Below, one piece after another: positions 24,476 through 32,497 of a stretch of DNA of 38,601 nt; position 1 is the stretch's first letter; the number at the start of each line of letters is the position of its first letter. The stretch comes from an uncultured Bacillota bacterium (GTDB lineage: Bacteria; Bacillota; Clostridia; Christensenellales; UBA1242), in assembly GCA_947053645.1 (NCBI GenBank), contig CAMRTM010000009.1, forward strand, positions 1-38,601, given 5' to 3'. A program made the translations under genes and the position numbers. Below the pieces are notes generated by a model. It saw only the letters and a program-made list of their open reading frames with translations, made no database searches and had not been told where the DNA came from.

Positions 24476-25943
24476 ATAAAATTTGTACCGCACCGCTTAG
24501 CCAACTATTAAAAAATGACTCTAGTTCATACCCTGTGCTACCTTCAAAACTTGCAATCATCTCGGCAGGGCTGGCATTTTTATAACTATATCTTCTATAG
24601 TAATCACGAAGTGCTTTTGTAAACTTTCTCTCTCCCACCATCTCCCTTAGAGTGTTGAACATCAGCACACCTTTCGTATATGTGCAATGGACATATTCTG
24701 GCTCTGTTGCAAATTCATCTAATCTTCTTGACATGGAGGTGTCTACCGCCTTACCATTTATATCTGTATACACCTGTACAAAGTGTTTATAAGTGCTGGT
24801 GGCGTTTAAGATTAATTCGTCAAAGTTTTCATTATACTGTGTATTCTTTTTGTAAAATAACATTGTCGAGTATTCAGTAAGTCCTTCGTCCTGCCATGCA
24901 CTTGAATATTCATTATTTCCTACTACGCCATACCACCACTGATGTGCAATCTCATGCACAATAACATATTGATATTCACTAGCACTAGAACATGTATCAG
25001 AAATCATAACAAGATTTGGATACTCCATACCGCCATTTAAAAAATTGGTTTCCACAATATTCAATGTAGTATAAGGATACTCCCCAAAATTTTCATTAAA
25101 AAATGCAACGCTGTCACAAGCCACTTGCAGGCTATTTTCACTTGTGGTGTCGTTATAATAATAGTAATTTAATTTTACTCCTTTTACCTCACGGCTTATC
25201 ATCTTAAAATTTTTAGAAAGCACAAAACAAAAATCTCGTATTTTATTTCCCTCTATATAAACTGTTGTTTTGCCATCTTCACTATTTGAAGATAATACCT
25301 CTCCCGATGACGCCATAACGAAAGAGTCTGGATAACTCATTTTGACTTTGTAGTTTGCGCAATCACTATAAAACGGGTCGCCATTTGATGAATACACATC
25401 AGTTATAAACCCATTTCCACTTTCATAGACACAGGCAATTGGATAAAAATTGCCAAAGTTAATTGCGTTATCTCCATATCCTAATCTATGATTGATATTT
25501 GCAAGTTTTACTTCAAAATTTATTTGAAGCAATACGCTTTCTTCTGGAAATAGTTCGGTAGGTAAAGTTACGCTTAAAATATTTTTATCCTCGCCAACAA
25601 TTTCAAACTTAAGTTCAGACTCCCCAGATTTAACTGAGTTTATAACTATATCGCCATAACTTTCTCCATTTGGGAATGCTTTATTTTGGCTTGCCACTGT
25701 ATAGGGCTTATTCTTTGCATCCTCTCTAAAAGCGTTGGCATATAGATGAAAAAGCAAATTATTAAAAGAAGTATCACTTGAATTTACATAACAAACCTCT
25801 TCCACACCTTTAAGCAATTTCCCCTCTTCATCATACTCGAGGTTTAATGTATACTCACTTAATTTAACCTCTTCCTGTCCACATCCTACAAGGGTGAGCG
25901 GCAACACAATCATCATTAAAATTACAACTATAATTCTTTTCAT
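24474..25943 (-). CDS. Lipoprotein M1-family zinc metallopeptidase
   Basis: 489 residues. Lipoprotein signal with lipobox LVGC (Cys21), so exposed on the outer face of the membrane. The beta-rich N-terminal domain resembles the aminopeptidase N N-terminus. GGMEYP (304-309) corresponds to the GxMEN substrate-binding loop. The zinc site is HEIAHQ (330-335) with the third ligand Glu353 in DEGLTEY. It lacks the long C-terminal domain of full-length PepN. No Shine-Dalgarno precedes the ATG, and a weak CATAAA -10 lies seven bases upstream. Confidence 0.9.
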   Translation of the reverse strand: MKRIIVVILMMIVLPLTLVGCGQEEVKLSEYTLNLEYDEEGKLLKGVEEVCYVNSSDTSFNNLLFHLYANAFREDAKNKPYTVASQNKAFPNGESYGDIVINSVKSGESELKFEIVGEDKNILSVTLPTELFPEESVLLQINFEVKLANINHRLGYGDNAINFGNFYPIACVYESGNGFITDVYSSNGDPFYSDCANYKVKMSYPDSFVMASSGEVLSSNSEDGKTTVYIEGNKIRDFCFVLSKNFKMISREVKGVKLNYYYYNDTTSENSLQVACDSVAFFNENFGEYPYTTLNIVETNFLNGGMEYPNLVMISDTCSSASEYQYVIVHEIAHQWWYGVVGNNEYSSAWQDEGLTEYSTMLFYKKNTQYNENFDELILNATSTYKHFVQVYTDINGKAVDTSMSRRLDEFATEPEYVHCTYTKGVLMFNTLREMVGERKFTKALRDYYRRYSYKNASPAEMIASFEGSTGYELESFFNSWLSGAVQIL

Positions 25944-25986
25944 ACCGTAATTTATGAGGTGAAATCAAAAATCATTCACATAATTC

Positions 25987-26015
25987 TTGTATATTTTTGA
26001 CGATTATGTTAAAAT
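25987..26015 (+). promoter_or_regulatory. Helicase-loader operon promoter
   Basis: TTGTAT (25987-25992), 17-base spacer, TAAAAT (26010-26015), then RBS GAGG and ATG 26031. Confidence 0.6.
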
Positions 26016-26030
26016 CACTTAGAGGTTATT

Positions 26031-27479
26031 ATGGCATTTTGTAAGTATTCAACTGAATATGTGGCAAGTTCTAAGACGGAAATTGATAACATTTTTATCA
26101 ATGACTATCTTCCTTTTGCACAGGGTGAATTTGTAAAAGTATATCTTTATGGCTTGTATAAATGTAATGACGCCAGTGCCTTTGACAACACTCTGGAAAG
26201 TTTTGCCAAACATTTAAACATGAGTGAAGAAGATGTACTTGGGGCTTTTGAATTTTGGCAGGAACAAGGTCTTGTTAAGATCTTAAGTACTCACCCTATT
26301 GAAGTGAGATACATCCCTCTTAAAAATTTACTTTCGGCTACTAAACTTTACAAGGTAGAAAAATATCAAGTATTTAATACCCAAGCACAGGAAATTTTTG
26401 AAGGAAAACGCGACATTTCTAAAACCGAATATAACGAATATTATGATTTTTTAGAGCGTTATCATATGGAGCAAGAGGCTCTTCTTATGATTATGAAATA
26501 CTGTGTGGACAGTAAGTCTTCTGGTGTGGGCTACAACTATATATTAACGGTGGCGCGCAACTGGGCTAACGAAGGTATTGTAACAGCACAAGCCGTTGAA
26601 GAGCGACTGGAATCCTTTGAAAACAAAACAGCGGATCTTACTACCCTATTAAATGCGGTGGGAATAAAAAGGCGTGTCACAATTGAAGAACGCTCGCTTA
26701 TGGAAAAGTGGCTTAATGACTACGGCTTCAATCTCGATGTAATTTTAAGTTTAGCCAAGAATTTAAAGAAAAAATCTCGTTTCAGTTTTGAAAAACTTGA
26801 CATTTTACTTACCAAATATTATGAAATGAAACTCTTATCTATGAGCGAAATCAATAATTTTGAAAATGAAAAAACTAGACTCTATGAACTTGCAAAGGAA
26901 ATCAACAAAACTATCGGTGTATATTATGAGTCACTTGATAGCGAAGTGGAAAACTATATTTTAAAATGGATTAACCTCGGTTTTGACGAAGATGTGCTTA
27001 AAGAAATTGCTTTCTATTGCTTTAAAAATGGTATAAGAAAACTGGAAGGTATGGACAAGACTGTAGGTAAATTCTATAAACTTGGCGTACTAACTCTAGA
27101 TGCACTTAATCAGCATTTAAACAGTGTATTCAAAATAGACGCAGAGATACAAAGTATTCTTGTTACATTTGGGCTTAGTCGCAATGTGAACTATATAGAC
27201 CGCGAAAATTATAAAACTTGGACAGAGAATTGGAAAATGCCAAGCGATCTTATTGGATATGCTGTCACTCTTGCAAAAGGTAAAGATAGCCCTATGAAAT
27301 ACTTAAGCCGAGTGCTTAGCGATTGGCATACAAAAGGCATTGTCACTGTAGAAGAAGCGAAAAAGACCACCCCACTTGAAAATAGCACGCCAGCCAAGAA
27401 ACAAAACTTTACTGGAAGAAGTTATACGCGTGAGCAGATGAACGCCCTATTCCAGTCAATAGATGATATTGAAATTTAG
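26031..27479 (+). CDS. DnaB/DnaD-type replication initiation (helicase-loading) protein
   Basis: 482 residues. The N-terminal winged-helix (DDBH1-like) region, about 1-85, is followed by what look like four DDBH2/DnaD C-terminal repeats near 131-190, 216-275, 302-360 and 391-445. The first and last carry the family YxxxIxxxW-like motif (YNYILTVARNW; YLSRVLSDW). In B. subtilis DnaB and DnaD remodel origin DNA and recruit DnaI-helicase. The adjacent dnaI homologue (eight bases downstream) supports the DnaB role. Confidence 0.85.
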   Translation: MAFCKYSTEYVASSKTEIDNIFINDYLPFAQGEFVKVYLYGLYKCNDASAFDNTLESFAKHLNMSEEDVLGAFEFWQEQGLVKILSTHPIEVRYIPLKNLLSATKLYKVEKYQVFNTQAQEIFEGKRDISKTEYNEYYDFLERYHMEQEALLMIMKYCVDSKSSGVGYNYILTVARNWANEGIVTAQAVEERLESFENKTADLTTLLNAVGIKRRVTIEERSLMEKWLNDYGFNLDVILSLAKNLKKKSRFSFEKLDILLTKYYEMKLLSMSEINNFENEKTRLYELAKEINKTIGVYYESLDSEVENYILKWINLGFDEDVLKEIAFYCFKNGIRKLEGMDKTVGKFYKLGVLTLDALNQHLNSVFKIDAEIQSILVTFGLSRNVNYIDRENYKTWTENWKMPSDLIGYAVTLAKGKDSPMKYLSRVLSDWHTKGIVTVEEAKKTTPLENSTPAKKQNFTGRSYTREQMNALFQSIDDIEI

Positions 27480-27487
27480 GAGGAGAA

Positions 27488-28375
27488 ATGAATTATTTAG
27501 ATAAAGCCTTACAAAAAATAAATCAAAACAGGCTTGATGCTGAAAAGATTGCAAGAGAAAATAAAGCGAAAGCACTCTCCCACCCTGAATTTGCTAAAAA
27601 CTATCGTGAATATATAAGTGAAGTTATTTTTGAGGCAAAAACTGGGAAAGCAAGCGGAAATCTTGACAATCTAAAAGAGAAAATTGAAAAATGTTTAAAA
27701 AACCTAAACATTTCTTCAATTGAACCACAATACTCATGCCCTAAATGTCAAGACAGTGGCTATCTTGATGGTAAACAATGCGAATGCCTTAAAAGAGAAA
27801 TCAATAAAATACTTACAGAAGAAAGTGGATTTGGCGGACTTATAGACTTTAATAATGTTAAATATGATATTTTTAATAACAGCGATTATATGAAAAAGGT
27901 ATACGACAAATTAAGGGCTTGGTGCAATAGCGACTTTAAGAAAAACATGGTCTATCTTAGTGGTGGCACAGGGACAGGCAAAACCTACCTTTTAAAATGT
28001 ATGGCAAATGAACTCATCTCTCGCGGAAAACTCACAACCCTTGTCACAGCATACAAACTTAGCCAAGACTGCCTTAAAAGCTATGCCAGCCGTGACCTAC
28101 AGGAAAAAGATTCCATAATTGACAAATACCTTTCTAGTGAAATTCTATTTATTGATGACCTTGGCACCGAAGTGAATAAGTCTTCTATTACAAATAGTTA
28201 TATCTACACAATCATAAATGAAAGAAAGATGAGAAATTTGCCTACTATCATTACTTCCAACCTATCACTTGCAGACCTAAGCGACAATTATGACGAGCGT
28301 ATTACCTCACGCATTGCTGATGAAAACACAATTAAAATTTATCTAGAAGGCGAAGATCTAAGATTAAAAAAATGA
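27488..28375 (+). CDS. dnaI: DnaI/DnaC-type helicase loader AAA+ ATPase
   Basis: 295 residues. The N-terminal helicase-binding part has a zinc motif CPKC...CEC (Cys84, 87, 98, 100). The C-terminal AAA+ domain has Walker A SGGTGTGKT (158-166), Walker B ILFIDDLGTE and sensor I IITSNLS. It loads the replicative helicase at the origin. RBS GGAGGAG overlaps the preceding stop, so it is co-translated with the DnaB/DnaD-like gene. Confidence 0.92.
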   Translation: MNYLDKALQKINQNRLDAEKIARENKAKALSHPEFAKNYREYISEVIFEAKTGKASGNLDNLKEKIEKCLKNLNISSIEPQYSCPKCQDSGYLDGKQCECLKREINKILTEESGFGGLIDFNNVKYDIFNNSDYMKKVYDKLRAWCNSDFKKNMVYLSGGTGTGKTYLLKCMANELISRGKLTTLVTAYKLSQDCLKSYASRDLQEKDSIIDKYLSSEILFIDDLGTEVNKSSITNSYIYTIINERKMRNLPTIITSNLSLADLSDNYDERITSRIADENTIKIYLEGEDLRLKK

Positions 28376-28394
28376 CCTAAGTTGGTCATTTTTT
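28365..28394. terminator. Bidirectional terminator dnaI / MBL
   Basis: AATGACC, TAAGTT loop, GGTCATT followed by T-run; A-run on the left. Lies between convergent genes. Confidence 0.8.
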
Positions 28395-28395
28395 A

Positions 28396-29010
28396 TTATC
28401 TTGTCAAAAACCTTTTAAAGAGCGTAATATTGCGTTTTTGACGGCTATAGTCACTATCATCTCCATGACCGCTATGTGCAGTTTGAAAACTTATTTTACT
28501 TAATTTATCAAGGCTTTTTATCATATCTTCCTTGTTTGAACCTATTAGGTCAGTGCGTCCTATTCCATTTGAAAAAAGCGTATCGCCTGAAAAAAGATCT
28601 TCCCCTATTTTATAACAAGTACTGCATGGGCTATGTCCTGCGGTGGAATAATACTTTACTTTGAAAGGCAAGATATTTAACTCCCCATCTCCACTCAGCA
28701 ATTCAACATTTGAAAAGTCTTTTATCGTAAAGCCATTTTCAGCATAATTGCTTTTTGCGTTGCTGGCAATTTCTTTTCCATTTTCATTCATGAAAACTTT
28801 GCAATTAAATTCCTTGGCATAATCCAGAGCGTAATAGCAGTGGTCAAAATGTCCGTGCGTAATCAATGTGGCAAGCACCTTTCTACTGCCCACCACTTTT
28901 TTAACATCTTCTAACTTTGCACCGCTATCAATAATGAGCGCGTTGTCATTTTCAATAATCACAAAAACATTTGCGTCCATATATTCTGCTTTAAGTCTAT
29001 TTATTTCCAT
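28396..29010 (-). CDS. Metallo-beta-lactamase-fold hydrolase (glyoxalase II-like)
   Basis: 204 residues. Zinc ligands are visible in THGHFDH (HxHxDH), STAGHSP and LFSGDTLFSNGIGRTD, with a C-terminal HSGHGD. The short form resembles hydroxyacylglutathione hydrolase-like proteins. No RBS precedes the ATG; a TACAAT -10 lies seven bases upstream, implying a leaderless mRNA. Confidence 0.9.
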   Translation of the reverse strand: MEINRLKAEYMDANVFVIIENDNALIIDSGAKLEDVKKVVGSRKVLATLITHGHFDHCYYALDYAKEFNCKVFMNENGKEIASNAKSNYAENGFTIKDFSNVELLSGDGELNILPFKVKYYSTAGHSPCSTCYKIGEDLFSGDTLFSNGIGRTDLIGSNKEDMIKSLDKLSKISFQTAHSGHGDDSDYSRQKRNITLFKRFLTR

Positions 29011-29017
29011 AGCATAA

Positions 29018-29045
29018 ATTGTAACACTTTCAATTTAATAGTCAA
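29018..29045 (-). promoter_or_regulatory. MBL gene promoter placing the start at the ATG
   Basis: Minus-strand TTGACT (29040-29045), 16-base spacer, TACAAT (29018-29023), then seven bases to the ATG at 29010. Confidence 0.65.
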
Positions 29046-29064
29046 AATATTTTTATGTTTTGTC

Positions 29065-29093
29065 TTGAAAATATTGTTTCTATATGTTATAAT
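29065..29093 (+). promoter_or_regulatory. Promoter of the 162-residue unknown gene
   Basis: TTGAAA (29065-29070), 17-base spacer, TATAAT (29088-29093), then RBS AGGAG and ATG 29112. Confidence 0.75.
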
Positions 29094-29111
29094 CCTTCAC
29101 AGGAGAATATT

Positions 29112-29600
29112 ATGGCTGACACAAAGAAAAATGTTTATAGAAATAGAACTACAAGCGGAAATTATTTTTTTCACAAAGATGAACACAATAAATATCTTAC
29201 ACATTTTAATTTTAAAACACCAAAACATGAATATCAACAAACTAGACAAACTGAAGTTTTAATAGAAAAGTCACTTTTAACCACCAAATGTCTAGAACTT
29301 ATTGGGGAAGGCACTGCTACCTTTGATAAACTTTTAGAGCAATACAAAAACGCCCCTCCCCGTGCATTGGAAGTTTATAAGTACTGCTACTTTAAAATAT
29401 TTGAATTTACAAAGAAACTTGGAAATGAGTGCTATGAAACAAGAACTATTAGAACCGGAAATAAGCCTTTATCTTTTATTACTAATAACCTTATCGAGGA
29501 TATAAAAAATGACAATGTCGATATTCCACTTTTAATTCAAGCAATAGGCAAAGTCTATAACAGTTTAAATTTGTTAGTTAAACAAGATGAAAATAATTAA
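29112..29600 (+). CDS. Conserved-looking protein of unknown function
   Basis: 162 residues, basic N-terminus (MADTKKNVYRNRTTSGNYFF), mainly helical after residue 50, no membrane segment or known motif. The start at ATG 29112 is fixed by RBS AGGAG; an upstream in-frame ATG would precede the promoter. Strong promoter and terminator make it a single-gene unit. Function not recognised. Confidence 0.7.
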   Translation: MADTKKNVYRNRTTSGNYFFHKDEHNKYLTHFNFKTPKHEYQQTRQTEVLIEKSLLTTKCLELIGEGTATFDKLLEQYKNAPPRALEVYKYCYFKIFEFTKKLGNECYETRTIRTGNKPLSFITNNLIEDIKNDNVDIPLLIQAIGKVYNSLNLLVKQDENN

Positions 29601-29626
29601 AAAAGACAGCAAACGCTGTCTTTTTA
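29598..29626 (+). terminator. Terminator after the 162-residue unknown gene
   Basis: AAAAGACAGC (29601-29610), AAAC loop, GCTGTCTTTT (29615-29624), T-rich tail. Confidence 0.85.
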
Positions 29627-29709
29627 TTTTAGTTTACCTTGTGTTTTGTCTAAGACTTTTATTTTAATATAAAAAATACAAATCTAATTATAAGTCCACT
29701 TAAGAAAAG

Positions 29710-29754
29710 TACCGACAAAATCGCCAACGCAGTGCGATTTTCGCTTGGTCGGTA
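29710..29754. repeat. Long hairpin downstream of tRNA-Trp
   Basis: TACCGAC + AAAATCGC (29710-29724) pairs with GCGATTTT (29734-29741) and GTCGGTA (29748-29754), with a six-base bulge. A second small hairpin TTTTGC/GCAAAA follows near 29782-29808. Noncoding region between the terminator and tRNA-Trp. Confidence 0.5.
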
Positions 29755-29829
29755 ACGAGAAAGCGAGGCGTCAAGGTCGCAACTTTTGCGAACAGCAAAA
29801 TAAGACCAGTCAGCCTATGCTTTCGAGTT

Positions 29830-29903
29830 TGGCAGGGGTGGAAGGAATCGAACCCTCCTCTGGAGTTTTGGAGACTCTCATTCTACCGATGAACTACACC
29901 CCT
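29830..29903 (-). tRNA. tRNA-Trp (CCA anticodon)
   Basis: 74 bases including encoded CCA. Acceptor AGGGGTG/CACCCCT, anticodon loop CTCCAAA giving anticodon CCA (Trp), T-arm GAGGGTTCGATTCCTTC. A consensus-like promoter lies just upstream. Confidence 0.96.
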
Positions 29904-29916
29904 ACAATACTTCCCT

Positions 29917-29945
29917 ATTTTACTATACTTTTTTATGATTGTCAA
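29917..29945 (-). promoter_or_regulatory. tRNA-Trp promoter
   Basis: Minus-strand TTGACA (29940-29945), 17-base spacer, TAAAAT (29917-29922), 13 bases before the mature tRNA. Confidence 0.8.
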
Positions 29946-29977
29946 TTGATTGGACAACAAAAAAGGTGCTTTTGCAC

Positions 29978-30325
29978 CTAAAAACCTAAGGATATAAGTA
30001 GCGCCTTATTTACTTCCCGCATTTTGTCTTCGCCAAGGGTTGTCACCTTTTCACGAAGTCGGCGTTTATCTAAAGTACGAATTTGCTCGAGCAATGCCAC
30101 CGAGTTTTTTGGTAGGTTATATCGCTCTGCCGAAAGTTCTATATGAGTAGGAAGTTTGGCTTTGCCTAATTGGCTGGTTATCGCAGATACAATCACTGTT
30201 GGGGAATACTTATTTCCAACATCATTTTGAATAACAAGTACAGGTCGAACGCCGCCCTGCTCACTTCCAACAACAGGGCTTAAATCAGCATAATAAATTT
30301 CTCCGCGTTTAATCTGATCGACCAT
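29978..30325 (-). CDS. mazF: EndoA/MazF-family mRNA interferase toxin
   Basis: 115 residues, close in pattern to B. subtilis EndoA (NdoA): [29 protein letters not shown] at the start, with the active-site Arg in GGVRP, and a central [14 protein letters not shown]. Cleaves mRNA at specific short sites. RBS AAGG. The start overlaps the end of the upstream gene by 17 bases, as for toxin-antitoxin pairs, but that gene does not look like the usual MazE/EndoAI. Confidence 0.93.
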   Translation of the reverse strand: MVDQIKRGEIYYADLSPVVGSEQGGVRPVLVIQNDVGNKYSPTVIVSAITSQLGKAKLPTHIELSAERYNLPKNSVALLEQIRTLDKRRLREKVTTLGEDKMREVNKALLISLGF

Positions 30326-30536
30326 ATTTCCTTTCTATATCTTTATAATCTTCGAGGTCGGCTTGCTCTAAGTCAGCAAGGCTTAAATAAACCTTTTTTA
30401 GAACATCCTTCTCTACTTGCATATTATGCTGGAGTTTTGAAAAAGTTTCCTCATCTACTCCACTTAAATTGTCGCGACTTTCTCTTTCGTCATCTTTCAT
30501 CTTTTTTCTTAAGTCGCGATTCCACTTATCGAACAT
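30309..30536 (-). CDS. Small charged protein upstream of mazF, possible antitoxin
   Basis: 75 residues beginning [15 protein letters not shown]. Start fixed at ATG 30536 by AAGGAG; an ATG 18 bases upstream precedes the RBS. The protein is very acidic/basic and predicted all-helical, with no visible ribbon-helix-helix strand at its N-terminus, unlike EndoAI. Overlap with mazF and gene order suggest it is the cognate antitoxin or a regulator. No family recognised. Confidence 0.7.
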   Translation of the reverse strand: MFDKWNRDLRKKMKDDERESRDNLSGVDEETFSKLQHNMQVEKDVLKKVYLSLADLEQADLEDYKDIERKYGRSD

Positions 30537-30596
30537 GATTATCTCCTTTCGCATATTTTTCTAAACATAGTTTGATGCTTTTTATAACTTATATAC

Positions 30597-30621
30597 AAAA
30601 AGAGTGCTGACAGCACTCTTT
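30597..30621 (-). terminator. Terminator after acpS
   Basis: Minus strand AGAGTGC, short loop, GCACTCT, then TTTTT; it ends the HTH-yigZ-recX-acpS transcript. Confidence 0.8.
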
Positions 30622-30637
30622 AAAATAATTGAACAAA

Positions 30638-30991
30638 TTAAACGATTATCGCAATAGCGGTGGCGTAATTTTTGGTGTGTGAGAGAGAAACTTCCACCCT
30701 TTTACCATAATGGAAGGCGTCCATTTCCTGCTTTGCCTTGCCAGATAATTCCACATAGGGCTTGCCAGTTTCTTCATGGCAGAGTTTGATGTCACGGAAA
30801 GACACCCCTGTTCCGCCAAGATTTAAAGCCTTTATCACTGCCTCTTTGACTGCCCAAAGTGCTGCAAGTCTTTGTAGTGACAAGGCTGGAGCGGAATTTA
30901 TATACCCTATTTCCTCTTCATCCGCAATCCTAGAGATAAACTTTTCATCTAAAGTAAAGCGATCTACCTCTACTAAATCAATCCCTATCAT
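30638..30991 (-). CDS. acpS: Holo-[acyl-carrier-protein] synthase AcpS
   Basis: 117 residues. Transfers phosphopantetheine from CoA to acyl carrier protein. Motifs GIDLVEVDRF with the metal-binding Asp, WAVKEAVIKAL and VSLSHTKNYATAIA. It overlaps recX by 14 bases. Confidence 0.95.
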   Translation of the reverse strand: MIGIDLVEVDRFTLDEKFISRIADEEEIGYINSAPALSLQRLAALWAVKEAVIKALNLGGTGVSFRDIKLCHEETGKPYVELSGKAKQEMDAFHYGKRVEVSLSHTKNYATAIAIIV

Positions 30992-31595
30992 CCTTTACCT
31001 CCCTCGCAACACGCCCTATTAATGAAAGATCAAAGCCCCTACCAACAAGATGTGAAAATAATTTTTGTTTTGTCTTTTGATCCCACTCCTTATTTTTCAT
31101 ATATTTTTCAGTTAATTTTCGGCAGGTTTCATACTGTTCGTCTTCGCTTAGACATTCATCAAGTTTTTCTTCAATCACATCCACTGGCACGCCTTTAGAA
31201 AGAAGGTCATATTTAAGCTTGCGTCTACCCTTCATATGCGAATATGAGCGTATATAATTTTCAGCGTAAACGCCATCATTAATATATCCATAATCTTTAA
31301 GTTTATCTATTGCCCTATCAATACATTCTTCTGGGTACCCCTTTTCTTTTAAATAATCTTTTAAAAGTTTTTCGGTTTTCATACTCTTTTCAAGTACGCC
31401 AAGCGCCCTATCAAAGCACGCAAGGTCACCATTCACAATTTTGACTTTTTCAATTTCCTCTTGGCTGATTTCCTGCCCCGTCTTCCATTTATATTTTGCA
31501 AGTATCTCGGCTTCAAAAGTGCCAATGTAGTTTTCATCAACATAGACATTATATCTAAAACCCTTGCCAACCTTTTTTATCTCTGTAATTTGCAT
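30978..31595 (-). CDS. recX: Regulatory protein RecX
   Basis: 205 residues, modulator of RecA filaments. Three-helix repeats are visible: YLKEKGYPEECIDRAIDKLKDYGYINDGVYAENYI, SKGVPVDVIEEKLDE and LVGRGFDLSLI. Standard length. It lies between yigZ and acpS on the same strand. Confidence 0.88.
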   Translation of the reverse strand: MQITEIKKVGKGFRYNVYVDENYIGTFEAEILAKYKWKTGQEISQEEIEKVKIVNGDLACFDRALGVLEKSMKTEKLLKDYLKEKGYPEECIDRAIDKLKDYGYINDGVYAENYIRSYSHMKGRRKLKYDLLSKGVPVDVIEEKLDECLSEDEQYETCRKLTEKYMKNKEWDQKTKQKLFSHLVGRGFDLSLIGRVAREVKDDRD

Positions 31596-31604
31596 AAATG
31601 CCTC

Positions 31605-31955
31605 CTAGTCAAAAAGCATACTTGTTGTGCGAGTATATGCACGCACAAGCCCACCGGCACCAAGTTTTATTCCGCCAAAGTATCGGACTATAAACACACA
31701 AACATCTTTCACATTCTTCTTTTGAAGAACATTAAGTATTGGTCTTCCCGCTGTTCCAGAAGGCTCCCCGTCATCCACCGCCTTTTCAGCAAACGGAGTT
31801 TCTATTTTATAAGCATAACAAATATGAGTGGCTTTTTTATGCTGAGTTTTTAACTCCCCAAGTGCCACCTTAATTTTATCTAAATCCGCATTTTCCAAAA
31901 GATAGCCATAAAATTTGGATTTTTTCTCGATAAATTCTACTTGTTTTATGAACAT
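31605..31955 (-). CDS. yigZ: YigZ/IMPACT family protein, short form
   Basis: 116 residues from ATG 31955, which has RBS TAGGAGT. The N-terminal UPF0029/IMPACT fold is intact: KKATHICYAYKIE, DDGEPSGTAGRPILN, VFIVRYFGGIKLGAGGLVRAYT. The C-terminal ferredoxin-like domain of the usual ~200-residue protein is missing: the gene stops soon after RTTSMLFD. The downstream recX gene starts ten bases later, so this is a genuine short form or an old truncation. Confidence 0.85.
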   Translation of the reverse strand: MFIKQVEFIEKKSKFYGYLLENADLDKIKVALGELKTQHKKATHICYAYKIETPFAEKAVDDGEPSGTAGRPILNVLQKKNVKDVCVFIVRYFGGIKLGAGGLVRAYTRTTSMLFD

Positions 31956-31962
31956 GAAACTC

Positions 31963-32166
31963 CTAATCTTCAAGACCACAAAGATAATCAGCAGAAACCC
32001 GAAAATATTTAGCGAGTGCGACTATTGCTATAATATTAGGCAATCTTTCGCATCTTTCCCATCTACTAATAGTATTGATACTAACATTAATTTCTTTACT
32101 TAACGCTTCTAATGTAAGATCTTTCTCTTTTCTTAAATCTTTTAATCTTTCTGCAAATATTTCCAT
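31963..32166 (-). CDS. XRE-family HTH regulator (paralogue 1)
   Basis: 67 residues from ATG 32166 (RBS AGGTGGA). HTH: LTLEALSKEINVSINTISRWERCERLP. The C-terminus is KYFRVSADYLCGLED. It is a close paralogue of the next gene upstream, and the pair leads into yigZ-recX-acpS. Probably binds the TACCNNNNGGTA operators at 32413-32480. Confidence 0.88.
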   Translation of the reverse strand: MEIFAERLKDLRKEKDLTLEALSKEINVSINTISRWERCERLPNIIAIVALAKYFRVSADYLCGLED

Positions 32167-32179
32167 ATTTAAGTTCCAC

Positions 32180-32383
32180 CTAATCTTCAAGTCCACAAAG
32201 ATAATCACATGATACGCGGAAATATTTTGCGATTGTTACTAACACTTCTATATTAGGTATTCTTTCACACCTTTCCCAACGACTGATTGCAGCATCACTT
32301 ACTCCTAATGCTTTACCTAGTTTCTTTGTGGATAGCCCCTGCTCAGTCCTTAATTCTTTTAGTCTTTCAGCAAAAACTTTCAT
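32180..32383 (-). CDS. XRE-family HTH regulator (paralogue 2)
   Basis: 67 residues, HTH LSTKKLGKALGVSDAAISRWERCERIP, ending KYFRVSCDYLCGLED. RBS AAGGAG. A tandem duplication partner of the downstream gene, divergent from a third HTH gene at 32498. The shared intergenic region has three operator-like palindromes. Confidence 0.9.
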   Translation of the reverse strand: MKVFAERLKELRTEQGLSTKKLGKALGVSDAAISRWERCERIPNIEVLVTIAKYFRVSCDYLCGLED

Positions 32384-32412
32384 ATAAAATCTCCTTTTAT
32401 ATAAAAATTATA

Positions 32413-32480
32413 TACCAAATGGTAGAATAATACTTGACTAATACCGAACGGTAATGTATAATATTTAATACCATTCGGTA
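32413..32480. promoter_or_regulatory. Three TACCNNNNGGTA operators and the divergent HTH promoters
   Basis: TACCAAATGGTA (32413-32424), TACCGAACGGTA (32442-32453) and TACCATTCGGTA (32469-32480), about 27-29 bases apart. The middle site lies inside the 17-base spacer of a strong plus-strand promoter, TTGACT (32434-32439) and TATAAT (32457-32462). The left site abuts a minus-strand -10 (TATAAT, 32407-32412). Layout is that of a repressor switch controlling both directions. Confidence 0.8.
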
Positions 32481-32497
32481 GTAAAAGGAGGTGTAAT

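Noticed and set aside
29745-29981. Plus-strand open frame of 78 codons
   Set aside because: It runs across the tRNA-Trp gene on the other strand, has no RBS and no plausible protein sequence.
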